Origin: Oxalobacteraceae sp. CFBP 8761
GTDB taxonomy: Bacteria; Pseudomonadota; Gammaproteobacteria; Burkholderiales; Burkholderiaceae_D
DNA length: 64,000 nt
Assembly (NCBI GenBank): GCA_014841595.1
Contig: JACYUE010000002.1
Span: 372,001 to 436,000 of the forward strand
Direction: 5' to 3'
In this document: piece after piece, positions 1 through 7,886 of the stretch
Position numbering within the stretch: position 1 is the first letter of the stretch
Layout: every line of letters begins with the position of its first letter
Made by a program: the position numbers and the translations under genes
The notes under the pieces: model-generated
Database searches by the model: none
What the model was told of the DNA's origin: nothing
The model's input: the letters and a program-made list of their open reading frames with translations, nothing else

Positions 1-424
1 GGTAATCCTGGCCCGGCCCCAGCGCATGGATCACGACCTTGCTGCCGGGCGAACCGCGGCGCAGCAGCGCCACCACATTGGGCAGGAAGCGCGCATCGAG
101 GTAATCCGGCGCGGCGATGTGGAAGGTGCGCGTAGCGTCTTCAGGCAGGAACGGCGCCTTGCGCACGAACAGGCTCTCGGCTTCATCCAGAATGCGCTTG
201 GCGGGCTTGAGCAGACCCTCGCCGTGCTGTGTCGGCACCATGCCGCGCGCGCCGCGCACGAGGATTGGATCGCCCGTCAGCTCGCGCAGCTTGCGCAGCG
301 ACGCCGAGATCGACGGCTGCGGCTGATTCAGTTTGAGCGCCACGCGCGAGACGTTTTTCTCCACCAGCAGCAGGTAGAGGATGCGGATCAGGTGCAGGTC
401 GAGGTTGCGGGGAAGGCTGGACAT
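1..424 (-). CDS. LysR-family transcriptional regulator (partial, C-terminus beyond window)
   Basis: The frame is open from an ATG at 424 down to the window edge, so only about the first 141 residues are present. The start gives a typical LysR winged helix-turn-helix: a short leader reading MSSLPRNLDLHLIRILY, then the recognition segment NVSRVALKLNQPQPSISASL, then the LRELTGDPILVRG turn. After it comes the linker helix and the beginning of the substrate-binding domain (FHIAAPDYLDARFLPNVVALL). LysR proteins bind DNA as tetramers and respond to a small co-inducer. The gene is divergent from puuD with a 162-bp gap, the usual layout when a LysR protein controls the neighbouring operon, so a purine- or urate-related signal is a reasonable inference. 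The effector-binding half is outside the window, so the ligand cannot be judged. Confidence 0.85.
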   Translation of the reverse strand, partial: MSSLPRNLDLHLIRILYLLLVEKNVSRVALKLNQPQPSISASLRKLRELTGDPILVRGARGMVPTQHGEGLLKPAKRILDEAESLFVRKAPFLPEDATRTFHIAAPDYLDARFLPNVVALLRRGSPGSKVVIHALGPGQDY

Positions 425-442
425 GGCCGTGAAGTCTTCGTT

Positions 443-471
443 GTATATCGAGTTGGATATGTCGAATATAC
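443..471. promoter_or_regulatory. Inverted repeat between the lysR gene and puuD, candidate LysR operator
   Basis: The arms are GTATATCGA (443-451) and TCGAATATAC (462-471). They are complementary apart from one extra A. The element is AT-rich inside a GC-rich genome and sits 19 bp from the regulator start codon. LysR proteins commonly bind imperfect inverted repeats in such divergent gaps. Binding is inferred, not shown. Confidence 0.4.
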
Positions 472-586
472 GCCGATTTTGTTGTTGCAGAAATGGAAAT
501 CAGCGTATCGTCAAGCCGTCGGTCGCCGTGGTTGCACTGGCGCGCTCGCGTAGTTCCCCTTGAATCTGCGACCCTGAAGGACGCCC

Positions 587-1831
587 ATGTTCGACCCCGG
601 ATACCTGGCCCCCTACGTTCTCGAATGGCTCAATCTGCTGGTGCGCTGGCTGCACATCATCACCGGCATTGCCTGGATCGGCGCATCGTTCTACTTCGTC
701 TGGCTCGACAACACGATCAAGCCGCCGGCGCCCGGTTCGGACCTCGAGCGCAAGGGCGTGGCCGGCGAGCTGTGGGCCGTGCACGGCGGCGGCTTCTACA
801 ACCCGCAAAAATACCTGGTGGCGCCTGCCGAATTGCCAAAGGAGCTGCACTGGTTCAAGTGGGAAGCCTATTCCACGTGGCTGTCGGGCTTTGCGCTCCT
901 GACCATCGTGTATTACATAAATGCGAAAGCGATGATGATCGACCGCAGCGTGGCCGATTTGTCGAGTGGGCAGGCGATCGGCATCGGCATCGGCAGCCTG
1001 GTCGTGGGCTGGATCGTCTACGATCTGCTGTGCCGCTCTCCGCTGGTGCAGCGCCAGCTGGCGTTTGGCGCGACGGTCTTCTTGTTATTGGTCGGCAGCA
1101 GCTGGGTGCTTACGCACCTGCTCAGCGGTCGCGCGGCCTACCTGCACGTGGGCGCGATGATCGGCACGATGATGGTGGCAAACGTGGCGATGCTGATCAT
1201 TCCCGGCCAGCGCAAGATGGTGAATGCCATGCTGGCGGGGCAGAAGCCCGATCCGGTCCACGGCATCAAGGCCAAGCAGCGCAGCGTCCACAACAATTAC
1301 TTCACATTGCCGGTGCTGTTCATCATGATCAGCAACCACTACGCGATGACCTACAACCACCCGCACGCATGGGCGGTGCTGGGCGTGATCATGCTGGCCG
1401 GCGTGTTGATCCGCCACTTCTTCAACCTGCGCCACAAGGGCCGCATCGAATGGCGGTACCCGGTGGCGGGGGCCGCGCTGCTGCTGGGTCTTGGCGTGCT
1501 GCTGGCACCAGCCCGGCCGGTACGCGTCGATCCGGTCGTTACCACTGCGACCACCGACGCCGCCCGCTTTGCCGAGGTCCGCACGATCATGGGCGCGCGC
1601 TGCGTCTCGTGCCATGCAGCGCAACCGACGCAGCCCGGTTTTGCGGCCGCGCCGCTGGGCGTCATGCTCGAAACGCCGGAACAGATCGGCCAACACGCTG
1701 CGCGCATCTACCAGCAGACGGTGCAAACCAGGGCCATGCCACTGGCGAATCTGACCCACATGACCGATGCCGAACGCGCCGTGGTTCAAGCCTGGTTCGA
1801 GTCCGGCGCCAAAACAGGAAACACGCCATGA
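587..1831 (+). CDS. puuD: Urate hydroxylase PuuD (membrane protein with C-terminal cytochrome c domain)
   Basis: This 414-aa protein oxidises urate to 5-hydroxyisourate in the purine breakdown pathway. In this family it replaces soluble uricase and passes electrons to the respiratory chain. The N-terminal two thirds are a multi-spanning membrane domain starting with a helix around residues 15-35 (RWLHIITGIAWIGASFYFVW) and further hydrophobic segments to about residue 310. The C-terminal part carries a c-type haem motif, CVSCH, near residue 338, followed by a Met-containing segment that could supply the axial ligand. The start has a good ribosome site (AAGGA, 6 nt upstream). Its stop overlaps the start of the following M20 gene by 4 bp (ATGA), so the two are probably co-translated. 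Length and domain order fit the family. Confidence 0.9.
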   Translation: MFDPGYLAPYVLEWLNLLVRWLHIITGIAWIGASFYFVWLDNTIKPPAPGSDLERKGVAGELWAVHGGGFYNPQKYLVAPAELPKELHWFKWEAYSTWLSGFALLTIVYYINAKAMMIDRSVADLSSGQAIGIGIGSLVVGWIVYDLLCRSPLVQRQLAFGATVFLLLVGSSWVLTHLLSGRAAYLHVGAMIGTMMVANVAMLIIPGQRKMVNAMLAGQKPDPVHGIKAKQRSVHNNYFTLPVLFIMISNHYAMTYNHPHAWAVLGVIMLAGVLIRHFFNLRHKGRIEWRYPVAGAALLLGLGVLLAPARPVRVDPVVTTATTDAARFAEVRTIMGARCVSCHAAQPTQPGFAAAPLGVMLETPEQIGQHAARIYQQTVQTRAMPLANLTHMTDAERAVVQAWFESGAKTGNTP

Positions 1832-3063
1832 ACGCATTGCAGACACGCCTGACCGACTGGATCGACGCCCACTTCGATGACGAAGTAGGCTTTCTGCAGG
1901 CCGTCGTGCGGATTCCCACCGATACGCCACCGGGCAACAACGCGCCGCACGCCGAGGCCGTGGCCGACATGCTGGAGCGCGCCGGCTGGCCAGTCGAGCG
2001 GCATGCGGTGCCGTCGCAGCAGGTGATCGACTACGGCCTGGAAAGCATCACGAACCTGATCGTGCGCCGGCCGTACGGCGGAGCCCGGCCGACGCTGGCG
2101 CTCAATGCGCATGGCGACGTCGTGCCGCCGGGCGAGGGCTGGACCCATCCGCCGTATGGCGCCGTGATCGAAGACGGCTACCTGTACGGGCGCGCGGCGG
2201 CCGTATCGAAAAGCGACTTTGCCACCTATGTGTTCGCGGTGCGCGCGCTCGAAGCACTGGGCGCGCCGCTGCGTGGCGGCGTCGAGCTGCACTTTACCTA
2301 TGATGAAGAATTTGGCGGGCTGCTGGGGCCGGGCTGGCTGCTGGAGCAGGGCCTGACGCAGCCCGACTACGTGATCGCCGCCGGTTTTGGCTACAGCATC
2401 ATCACCGCGCACAACGCCTGCCTGCAGCTGGAAGTGACGGTGCACGGCAAGGCCGGCCATGGCGCGATGCCTGAAACCGCGGTCGATGCGCTGCAGGCAG
2501 CCACGCGGGTGCTCAATGCCATCTACGGCGACCTGCCACGGCTCAAGACCATCAAGTCGGGCGTGCCCGGCATCGATTCGCCGACGATGCTGGTCGGGCG
2601 CATCGATGGCGGCACGAATACCAATGTGGTGCCGGGCAAGGTGGTGCTCAAGCTCGACCGGCGCATGATTCCCGAAGAAGACCCGGTCGCCGTCGAAGCG
2701 CAGGTGCGCGCGCTGATCACGGACGCGGTGGCCGGCATGCCGGGCATCCGGCTCGAGATCCGGCGCCTGCTGCTGTCGCAGGCATTGCGCCCGCTGCCCG
2801 GCGCGCAGCTGCTGGTGGAGAGCCTGCGCCGCAACGCACACGCCGTGCTGGGCAAAGCGATTCCCGCCGTCGGCACGCCGCTGTATGCCGATGCGCGGCT
2901 ATATGGGGAGCGTGGCATTCCGGCCGTCCTGTATGGCGCCGGGCCGCGCACGGTCATGGAGGCGAATGCGAAGAAGGCCGACGAGCGGCTGGCGCTGGAA
3001 GACTTGCGCCGCGCCACCAAGGTGGTGGCGCTGACGCTGCTGGACATGCTGGGCGCGCCGTGA
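1828..3063 (+). CDS. M20-family peptidase/deacylase homologue with altered metal-site residues
   Basis: The 411-aa protein has the M20 (ArgE/DapE/carboxypeptidase G2) fold: a catalytic domain, a dimerisation insert beginning near VHGKAGHGAMPETAVDAL, and a return to the catalytic domain. The first metal motif is present (NAHGDVV, His95 and Asp97), and so is the catalytic glutamate pair (TYDEEFGG, Glu160-161). The usual bridging Asp in GRGxxD is Val126 here (GRAAAVSKSD), although Asp130 lies four residues later. The C-terminal metal-binding His appears as Asn (MEANAKKADE). It may be a non-canonical hydrolase or may bind metal differently. The start overlaps the puuD stop by 4 bp, so a role on a purine or ureide compound is possible but unproven. 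Its stop lies 4 bp from that of the convergent lipoprotein gene. Confidence 0.8.
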   Translation: MNALQTRLTDWIDAHFDDEVGFLQAVVRIPTDTPPGNNAPHAEAVADMLERAGWPVERHAVPSQQVIDYGLESITNLIVRRPYGGARPTLALNAHGDVVPPGEGWTHPPYGAVIEDGYLYGRAAAVSKSDFATYVFAVRALEALGAPLRGGVELHFTYDEEFGGLLGPGWLLEQGLTQPDYVIAAGFGYSIITAHNACLQLEVTVHGKAGHGAMPETAVDALQAATRVLNAIYGDLPRLKTIKSGVPGIDSPTMLVGRIDGGTNTNVVPGKVVLKLDRRMIPEEDPVAVEAQVRALITDAVAGMPGIRLEIRRLLLSQALRPLPGAQLLVESLRRNAHAVLGKAIPAVGTPLYADARLYGERGIPAVLYGAGPRTVMEANAKKADERLALEDLRRATKVVALTLLDMLGAP

Positions 3064-3067
3064 ACGG

Positions 3068-4762
3068 TCAAGGCCGCCCGGTTGCCCCGGCCTGGCCCAG
3101 CGATTCCGCCATCCGCACGAGCTTCACGAACTCGGCACGATAACCGTCCGGATCCGCGCCCCGTGCGTCGTTCGCCAGCGTCGCGATGTCCGCATAGCTG
3201 TAGTCACTGACCTGCGGCTCGCCGCGCAGGCGCTGGCCGAACGCGGTGACCGCCACGGCGAAGCGCTGGTCGGCCGGCGCGGCGGCCAGCGTGGCGCCCG
3301 CCGTTGCCGGGCGCACGGGCTGCTCGGCCAGGCGGCTCTTGCTCTCGCCCGGCAGCTTGTAGCGCACCCGCACGAACGCCAGCTCGTCACTTCTACCCGC
3401 CGGGACGGCTTTCTTGGCGGCGCCGTAGCGCAGCGGGTCGACCAGTTTCGCAGCACCCGCCGCCGGCGTGATCTCGTAGATCGCCGTCACCGTGTGGCCG
3501 GCGCCCATGTCGCCTGCATCAACCTTGTCGTCCTTGAAGTCCTGGCGCGCCAGCATGCGCGTCTCGTAGCCGATCAGGCGATAGGCCGCCACGCGGGCGG
3601 GGTTGAACTCGACCTGCATCTTGACATCGTTTGCGATCGGGAACATGGTGGAGCCAAGTTCAGCTTGCAGCGCCTTGCGCGCTTCCAGCAGCGAGTCGAT
3701 GTAGGCGGCATTGCCATTGCCCGACTGCGTCAGGCGCTGGATCAGCGCATCGTTCAGGTTACCGTCGCCGACGCCGAAAATCGACAGGTAGACGCCGCTC
3801 TTGCGCTTGTCGGCGATGAGGGTTTCGAGCTGGCGCGGGTCCCTCACGCCGATATTGAAGTCGCCATCGGTGGCCAGAATGACGCGGTTGACGGCTTTCG
3901 CATCGAAGTGGCGTTGGGCCATGGCATAGGCGCGCTCCAGGCCATCGCGGCCGGCCGTGCCGCCGGCTGCCTGCAACGCATCGATGGCGTCGATGATCTT
4001 CTGCCTGTCGCTGCCCGTCGTGGGTTCGAGCGCCACTGCCGTGCCATTGGCGTAGGTAACGATCGCCACCCGGTCCTGTGCGCGCAAGCCCTTTGCAAAC
4101 AGGCGAAAGCCCTGCTTGAGCAGCGGCAGGCGGTCCTGCGGGGCCATCGAGCCGGACACGTCCACCAGCAGCACGACATTCATCGGCGGCCGTTCGGCGC
4201 GCTGCAGGTCATAACCGCGCACGGCCACGTGCAGCAGCTGGTTGTCCGCATTCCACGGGCTGGGCATGATGGCCGTGGTCAGCGCGAATGGCTGACTGGC
4301 CTTGTTCGGTGCGGCATAAGCGTAGGGGAAGTAGTTCACCATTTCCTCGACCCGCACGGCGGCCGGTGGCGGCATGCGGCCGGCGTTCAGCTGGCGCCGC
4401 ACATACGCATACGACGCGGTATCGACGTCGCTGCTGAAGGTGGATACGGGTTGTTCTTCGACCAGCACCGCACGGTTGGCCTGGACGTCGGGGAAGCGGT
4501 CGGCACCCGGTGCGTACTGTGGCATCGGATAGGGCATCGTGGCGACGCGACGCTGGAAGGTCGTCGGCTGCACGCCGGCGTAGCCTGAATACGAGGAGAG
4601 CGCGCTGCCGGTCATCTCGACCCGCGTCCCGGGCGCCGGCGGCGGCGGGGGCGCTGCGGTGCCATCCACTTGCAGTTGCTGGGGCGCGCTGCAGGCGGCC
4701 AGCAGCAGGGTCGCCGCAAGCAGGGGCAAGGCGGCGGGGAGGGTGGCGCGCGAGCGTGGCAT
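3068..4762 (-). CDS. VWA-domain lipoprotein of the YfbK type
   Basis: The 564-aa product begins with a lipoprotein signal peptide; the lipobox LLLAAC puts the acylated Cys at position 24, so it should be anchored in the membrane facing the periplasm. A Pro-rich linker follows. Next are the N-terminal domain found before VWA modules in this family (with SSDVDTASYAYVRRQLNAGR) and a von Willebrand A domain with an intact MIDAS motif (VDVSGSM). The C-terminal DUF3520-type domain ends at YRAEFVKLVRMAESL. The architecture matches Escherichia coli YfbK, whose function is not well defined; the intact MIDAS suggests metal-dependent protein binding. A GAGG ribosome site precedes the ATG. It lies 123 bp downstream of the S9 peptidase gene on the same strand. 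Confidence 0.87.
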   Translation of the reverse strand: MPRSRATLPAALPLLAATLLLAACSAPQQLQVDGTAAPPPPPAPGTRVEMTGSALSSYSGYAGVQPTTFQRRVATMPYPMPQYAPGADRFPDVQANRAVLVEEQPVSTFSSDVDTASYAYVRRQLNAGRMPPPAAVRVEEMVNYFPYAYAAPNKASQPFALTTAIMPSPWNADNQLLHVAVRGYDLQRAERPPMNVVLLVDVSGSMAPQDRLPLLKQGFRLFAKGLRAQDRVAIVTYANGTAVALEPTTGSDRQKIIDAIDALQAAGGTAGRDGLERAYAMAQRHFDAKAVNRVILATDGDFNIGVRDPRQLETLIADKRKSGVYLSIFGVGDGNLNDALIQRLTQSGNGNAAYIDSLLEARKALQAELGSTMFPIANDVKMQVEFNPARVAAYRLIGYETRMLARQDFKDDKVDAGDMGAGHTVTAIYEITPAAGAAKLVDPLRYGAAKKAVPAGRSDELAFVRVRYKLPGESKSRLAEQPVRPATAGATLAAAPADQRFAVAVTAFGQRLRGEPQVSDYSYADIATLANDARGADPDGYRAEFVKLVRMAESLGQAGATGRP

Positions 4763-4884
4763 GGCAGGACCTCATGACGTGATGGTTGTCATAAGGTGCA
4801 CCAGCCGCGCGCCGCCGGCAATCGTGCTTACATCCTGTAATGCCTATGCAAACAGGGTATGCGCAGCGGTTGCCGGCGTGTGGA

Positions 4885-7275
4885 TTACTTCTGCTTGAGC
4901 GAGCGCTCGAACAGCTGATAGATCCGGCGGTACTGGTCGTACCACGCTTCCGGCTGCACATAGCCATGGCGCTCGAGCGGGTAGCTCGCCATTTCCCAGT
5001 GGTCCTTCTTCATCTCGATCAGGCGCTGCGCCATGCGCACCGAGTCCTGGTACAGCACGTTATCGTCGATCATGCCGTGCGAGATCAGCAGGTGGCCCTT
5101 GAGGTTCTGCGCGTACTCGATCGGCGACGATTTTTTATATGCTTCCGGGTCGATGTCCGGCGTGTTGAGGATGTTGGCCGTGTACTCGTGGTTGTAGCTG
5201 GTCCAGTCGGTCACGGGGCGCAGCGCGGCGCCGGCCTTGAACACGTCCGGTGCGCGCATCAGGGCCATGAAGGTCATGAAGCCGCCGTAGCTGCCGCCAT
5301 AGACGCCGATATTGTTGGCGTCGCCCTGCTGCTGGCCGACCAGGTATTTCACGCCGTCGAGGTAGTCGTCCAGTTCCGGGTGGCCCATCTGGCGGTAGAT
5401 CGCGGTACGCCATTTGGCGCCATAGCCTTTCGAGGCGCGGTAATCCATGTCCAGCACGATGTACCCCTGCTGTACCAGCAGGTTGTGGAACATCTGCTCG
5501 CGGAAGTAGACCGGATAACGCTTGCTGACGTTCTGCAGGTAGCCGGCGCCGTGCACGAACATCACGACCGGGTAGGTCTTGCCGGCTTCGAGCTGCGCAG
5601 GCCGATACAGCTTGGCATGCACCGGATCGCCGCCGGCGCTCGATGGCACGGCCACGTACTGCGGCTCGATCCATTCACGCGCCTTGAAGTCCGGCGTGCG
5701 GGTATCGGTCAGTTTGGTGGCGGCGCCGCCCGAGACGGGCACGGTCGCGATCTGGATCGGCGTATAGCTCGACGACCAGTGCACCAGCAGCTTGTTCTGG
5801 TCCGGCGACAGGTTGAAGCGTTCGACGCCGTCGAGCTTCGTCACTTCGCGCACCGCACCGCCCCTGGCGCTCACGGCGCAGACTTCGTAGTCGCCCGGTG
5901 CTTCGTGGTTGCACAGCATGTAGGCGGTGCTGCCGTCCGCGTTCCAGCGCACGTCGCTGGCTTCCCATTTGCCCGAGGTCAGCGCGCGTGGCGCACCCGA
6001 TCCCATGCTGTCCTGCGTGTACAGGTGCGAGTAGCCCGATTCTTCCGACAGGTACCACAGCGTGCGGTTATCCGGCAGCCAGCCGAATTCGGCGTTGTCG
6101 TAATTGACCCAGGCGCCATCGGTCACGCGGTTCAGGGGTTTCAGCTTGGCGTCACGCAGGTCGACGCTGGCGATCCAGCGGTCCTTGTTGTCGACCGAGC
6201 GCAGCATCACGGCGACGTTGGCGCCGTTGCTGCTCCAGTCGATCGCGTTGCGGCCACCCGAGACGACCACCGGCCGGTTGCCCTTGAGGGGATCCTTCTT
6301 GGCAGCAGCGCGCAGCGCGGCCAGCGGATCGACGGTGATGCCCGGAAGGGTGTCGAAGCCGATGTCCTTGACGGTATTGGTGCGCAGGTCGACCAGTTTC
6401 AGCGAGTGCGCTGGCGGCATATTGCGGCCCACGCGCGTGCGCACGTCTTCCGTTTCTTCGTAACCCGATTCGTTCACGTAGCGCGGCATCTTGCCCACGC
6501 GGCCCTTGTCGGCGCCCTTGGCGGCGGTGACGACCAGCAGCCAGCGGCCGTCCGGCGACAGCGAACTTGCCTCCAGCGTGACCTTGTCGCCCAGGTAGAC
6601 GGGCGTTGGCGCCATCGAGGCATCGACGCGGCGCAGTTCGTCGTTGCGGGCGCGCAGCGCGTCGCGGTCATCCTTCTGGCGCTTGAGGTGCTCGATCAGG
6701 CGCAGCTCGGTCGCGCGGTAGGCGTCGTCTTCGGGGGCGTTCGGGTCCTTCGCCGCGCGCGGCAGCGCGGCCGGGCCGGTAACCCGGGTCACGCGGTCCC
6801 ACACATACCAGTCGGTGCCGATGCGGTACTGCACCGAGCGCTCGTCGGCCGCGTACTGCGCGTTGCCGATGCGGCTCGCGCCGCGCGTGACCTGCACCAG
6901 TTGGCCCGATTTCAGGTCGCGCTCGAACAGGTCGTTGTTGCGGATGACCAGCATGCGCGTGTTGTTGCGGTTGTAGACCACGTCGGCGCTGTCGATCTTC
7001 GTCAGCTCGGCGTCGCTCACCATCTGCGCCTTGCCGGCGTTCGCGCCAGCCTGGAACGTGTCACGCACGGGCGAGCCGGTGCGCTTCTGCTTGTAGTACA
7101 CCTGCTTGCTGTCCCAGCTGAACCAGGCGTCTTCCACCGGCGTGCCGATCCAGTCGGGATGGCTCATGGCCTGGTCGAGGGTGATGGGTGTCGGTGCTGC
7201 TGCTGCCGGCAGTGCGAACGATGCCAGCGAGGCCGCGAACGAGGCCGCAAAGAGGGTGAGTGCAGGTGTGCGCAT
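4885..7275 (-). CDS. Secreted S9-family (prolyl oligopeptidase/DPP4-type) serine peptidase
   Basis: I chose the ATG at 7275 because the product then starts with a clean Sec signal peptide (MRTPALTLFAASF... ending PAAAA); a longer reading frame upstream would bury that signal. The mature protein of about 770 aa has an N-terminal beta-propeller (repeated WSSN, WLPDNRTLWYLSEE and DVRWNADGS motifs) and a C-terminal alpha/beta-hydrolase domain. The nucleophile is in GGSYGGF, the Asp in SHGMIDDNV and the His in ERHGY, so the triad is complete. Such enzymes cleave short peptides after Pro or Ala in the periplasm. The gene lies upstream of the YfbK-like lipoprotein gene on the same strand, with no terminator obvious between them. 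Confidence 0.9.
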   Translation of the reverse strand: MRTPALTLFAASFAASLASFALPAAAAPTPITLDQAMSHPDWIGTPVEDAWFSWDSKQVYYKQKRTGSPVRDTFQAGANAGKAQMVSDAELTKIDSADVVYNRNNTRMLVIRNNDLFERDLKSGQLVQVTRGASRIGNAQYAADERSVQYRIGTDWYVWDRVTRVTGPAALPRAAKDPNAPEDDAYRATELRLIEHLKRQKDDRDALRARNDELRRVDASMAPTPVYLGDKVTLEASSLSPDGRWLLVVTAAKGADKGRVGKMPRYVNESGYEETEDVRTRVGRNMPPAHSLKLVDLRTNTVKDIGFDTLPGITVDPLAALRAAAKKDPLKGNRPVVVSGGRNAIDWSSNGANVAVMLRSVDNKDRWIASVDLRDAKLKPLNRVTDGAWVNYDNAEFGWLPDNRTLWYLSEESGYSHLYTQDSMGSGAPRALTSGKWEASDVRWNADGSTAYMLCNHEAPGDYEVCAVSARGGAVREVTKLDGVERFNLSPDQNKLLVHWSSSYTPIQIATVPVSGGAATKLTDTRTPDFKAREWIEPQYVAVPSSAGGDPVHAKLYRPAQLEAGKTYPVVMFVHGAGYLQNVSKRYPVYFREQMFHNLLVQQGYIVLDMDYRASKGYGAKWRTAIYRQMGHPELDDYLDGVKYLVGQQQGDANNIGVYGGSYGGFMTFMALMRAPDVFKAGAALRPVTDWTSYNHEYTANILNTPDIDPEAYKKSSPIEYAQNLKGHLLISHGMIDDNVLYQDSVRMAQRLIEMKKDHWEMASYPLERHGYVQPEAWYDQYRRIYQLFERSLKQK

Positions 7276-7388
7276 GGGTATGTGGTAAGTGAAAGAAGGG
7301 CTTTCTGGCCAGAAATGCGAATGCATTCTAGCGCAGCCACTTGCCACGGCGCGCAGATCGGATAAGGTTTTTTTACTATAAATACAAA

Positions 7389-7416
7389 CGCCGGCAGTAT
7401 GTCAATACGGCCGGCG
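7389..7416 (-). terminator. Intrinsic terminator of the two-microprotein transcript
   Basis: Read on the minus strand, the stem CGCCGGC pairs with GCCGGCG. An inner GTAT/ATAC pair closes on a TGAC loop, and TTTGTATTT follows. It lies 53 bp past the stop codon of the 35-aa gene, which supports that tiny gene pair being a real transcription unit. Confidence 0.7.
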
Positions 7417-7468
7417 CTCGGTAAAACAGGCGGTTTATTCTGCCTTGACTGGGCGTGTGCCCTGTTGC

Positions 7469-7576
7469 TTACATTGCCTTGAACGGGCCTTTTGGCGGGC
7501 GTGGCAGGTACATCGAGACGCGGGCGGCAACGGTCAGCACGGCTAGGGCGATGGTCAGGTATTCGAGTGGATGCAT
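7469..7576 (-). CDS. Small membrane microprotein, 35 aa
   Basis: The predicted peptide starts MHPLEYLTIALAVLTVAAR and ends in a Pro/Lys-rich tail (YLPRPPKGPFKAM). It has one hydrophobic stretch, about residues 5-20, long enough to span or lie in a membrane, followed by a basic tail. The start lies 2 bp beyond the stop of the 38-aa gene upstream (TAA TC ATG), a spacing typical of coupled translation. A GGGG stretch 6-9 nt before the ATG can act as ribosome site. A strong hairpin terminator follows. I do not recognise the family. The evidence for its reality is the tight packing with the upstream gene and the terminator, not similarity. Confidence 0.55.
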   Translation of the reverse strand: MHPLEYLTIALAVLTVAARVSMYLPRPPKGPFKAM

Positions 7577-7578
7577 GA

Positions 7579-7695
7579 TTAACCCCGCACCGATGGAGCG
7601 TAACCGCCGTGGGCGATGTACAGATCTTGCGAGAAACTACGGATGGCGGCGATGGCCGCTGCGAAGAAATTGGTTTGCTGGATAGCTGCAGTCAT
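7579..7695 (-). CDS. Microprotein, 38 aa, function unknown
   Basis: The predicted peptide begins MTAAIQQTNFFAAAIAAIR, a segment that could form an amphipathic or membrane-associated helix, and ends in a Gly/Tyr-rich tail (IAHGGYAPSVRG). The ATG at 7695 has a strong ribosome site (AGGAG, 6 nt upstream). An in-frame ATG nine codons earlier (7722) has none and is less likely. The 11-bp string GTCATGTTGCG occurs at both ATGs (7691-7701 and 7718-7728, plus strand). The gene precedes the 35-aa membrane peptide with only 2 bp between stop and start, and both are followed by a terminator. No family is recognised; a paired regulatory or membrane role is speculation. Confidence 0.6.
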   Translation of the reverse strand: MTAAIQQTNFFAAAIAAIRSFSQDLYIAHGGYAPSVRG

Positions 7696-7732
7696 GTTGC
7701 GCTCCTGGTTAAATACTGTCATGTTGCGTTGC

Positions 7733-7738
7733 AGTATA
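7733..7738 (-). promoter_or_regulatory. Candidate -10 element for the microprotein pair
   Basis: On the minus strand TATACT lies 37 bp before the ATG at 7695. No convincing -35 hexamer sits at the expected distance (TTTTCT at 17 bp), so this would be a weak or activator-dependent promoter. Confidence 0.35.
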
Positions 7739-7886
7739 AGAGTCATCGAGTCATAAGAAAACTTTTCATTCGTGATTCCAGCGATTCACAAAACGAATAA
7801 TTGTTTCGTTGCTCACTGGAAAGATATGCGCTTGACGCATATCTCGACAGTGGATACACGCATAAGAAGGGCAAGGATTCGATGCA

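Noticed and set aside
26..553. Open frame of 175 aa on the plus strand at the window start
   Set aside because: It is antisense to the LysR gene, and its composition is that of a shadow frame (His/Arg/Gln-rich with no motif).
493..1827. Possible 5' extension of the M20 gene to 493
   Set aside because: The extension runs through puuD in another frame. The ATG at 1828 overlaps the puuD stop by 4 bp and begins the family N-terminus.
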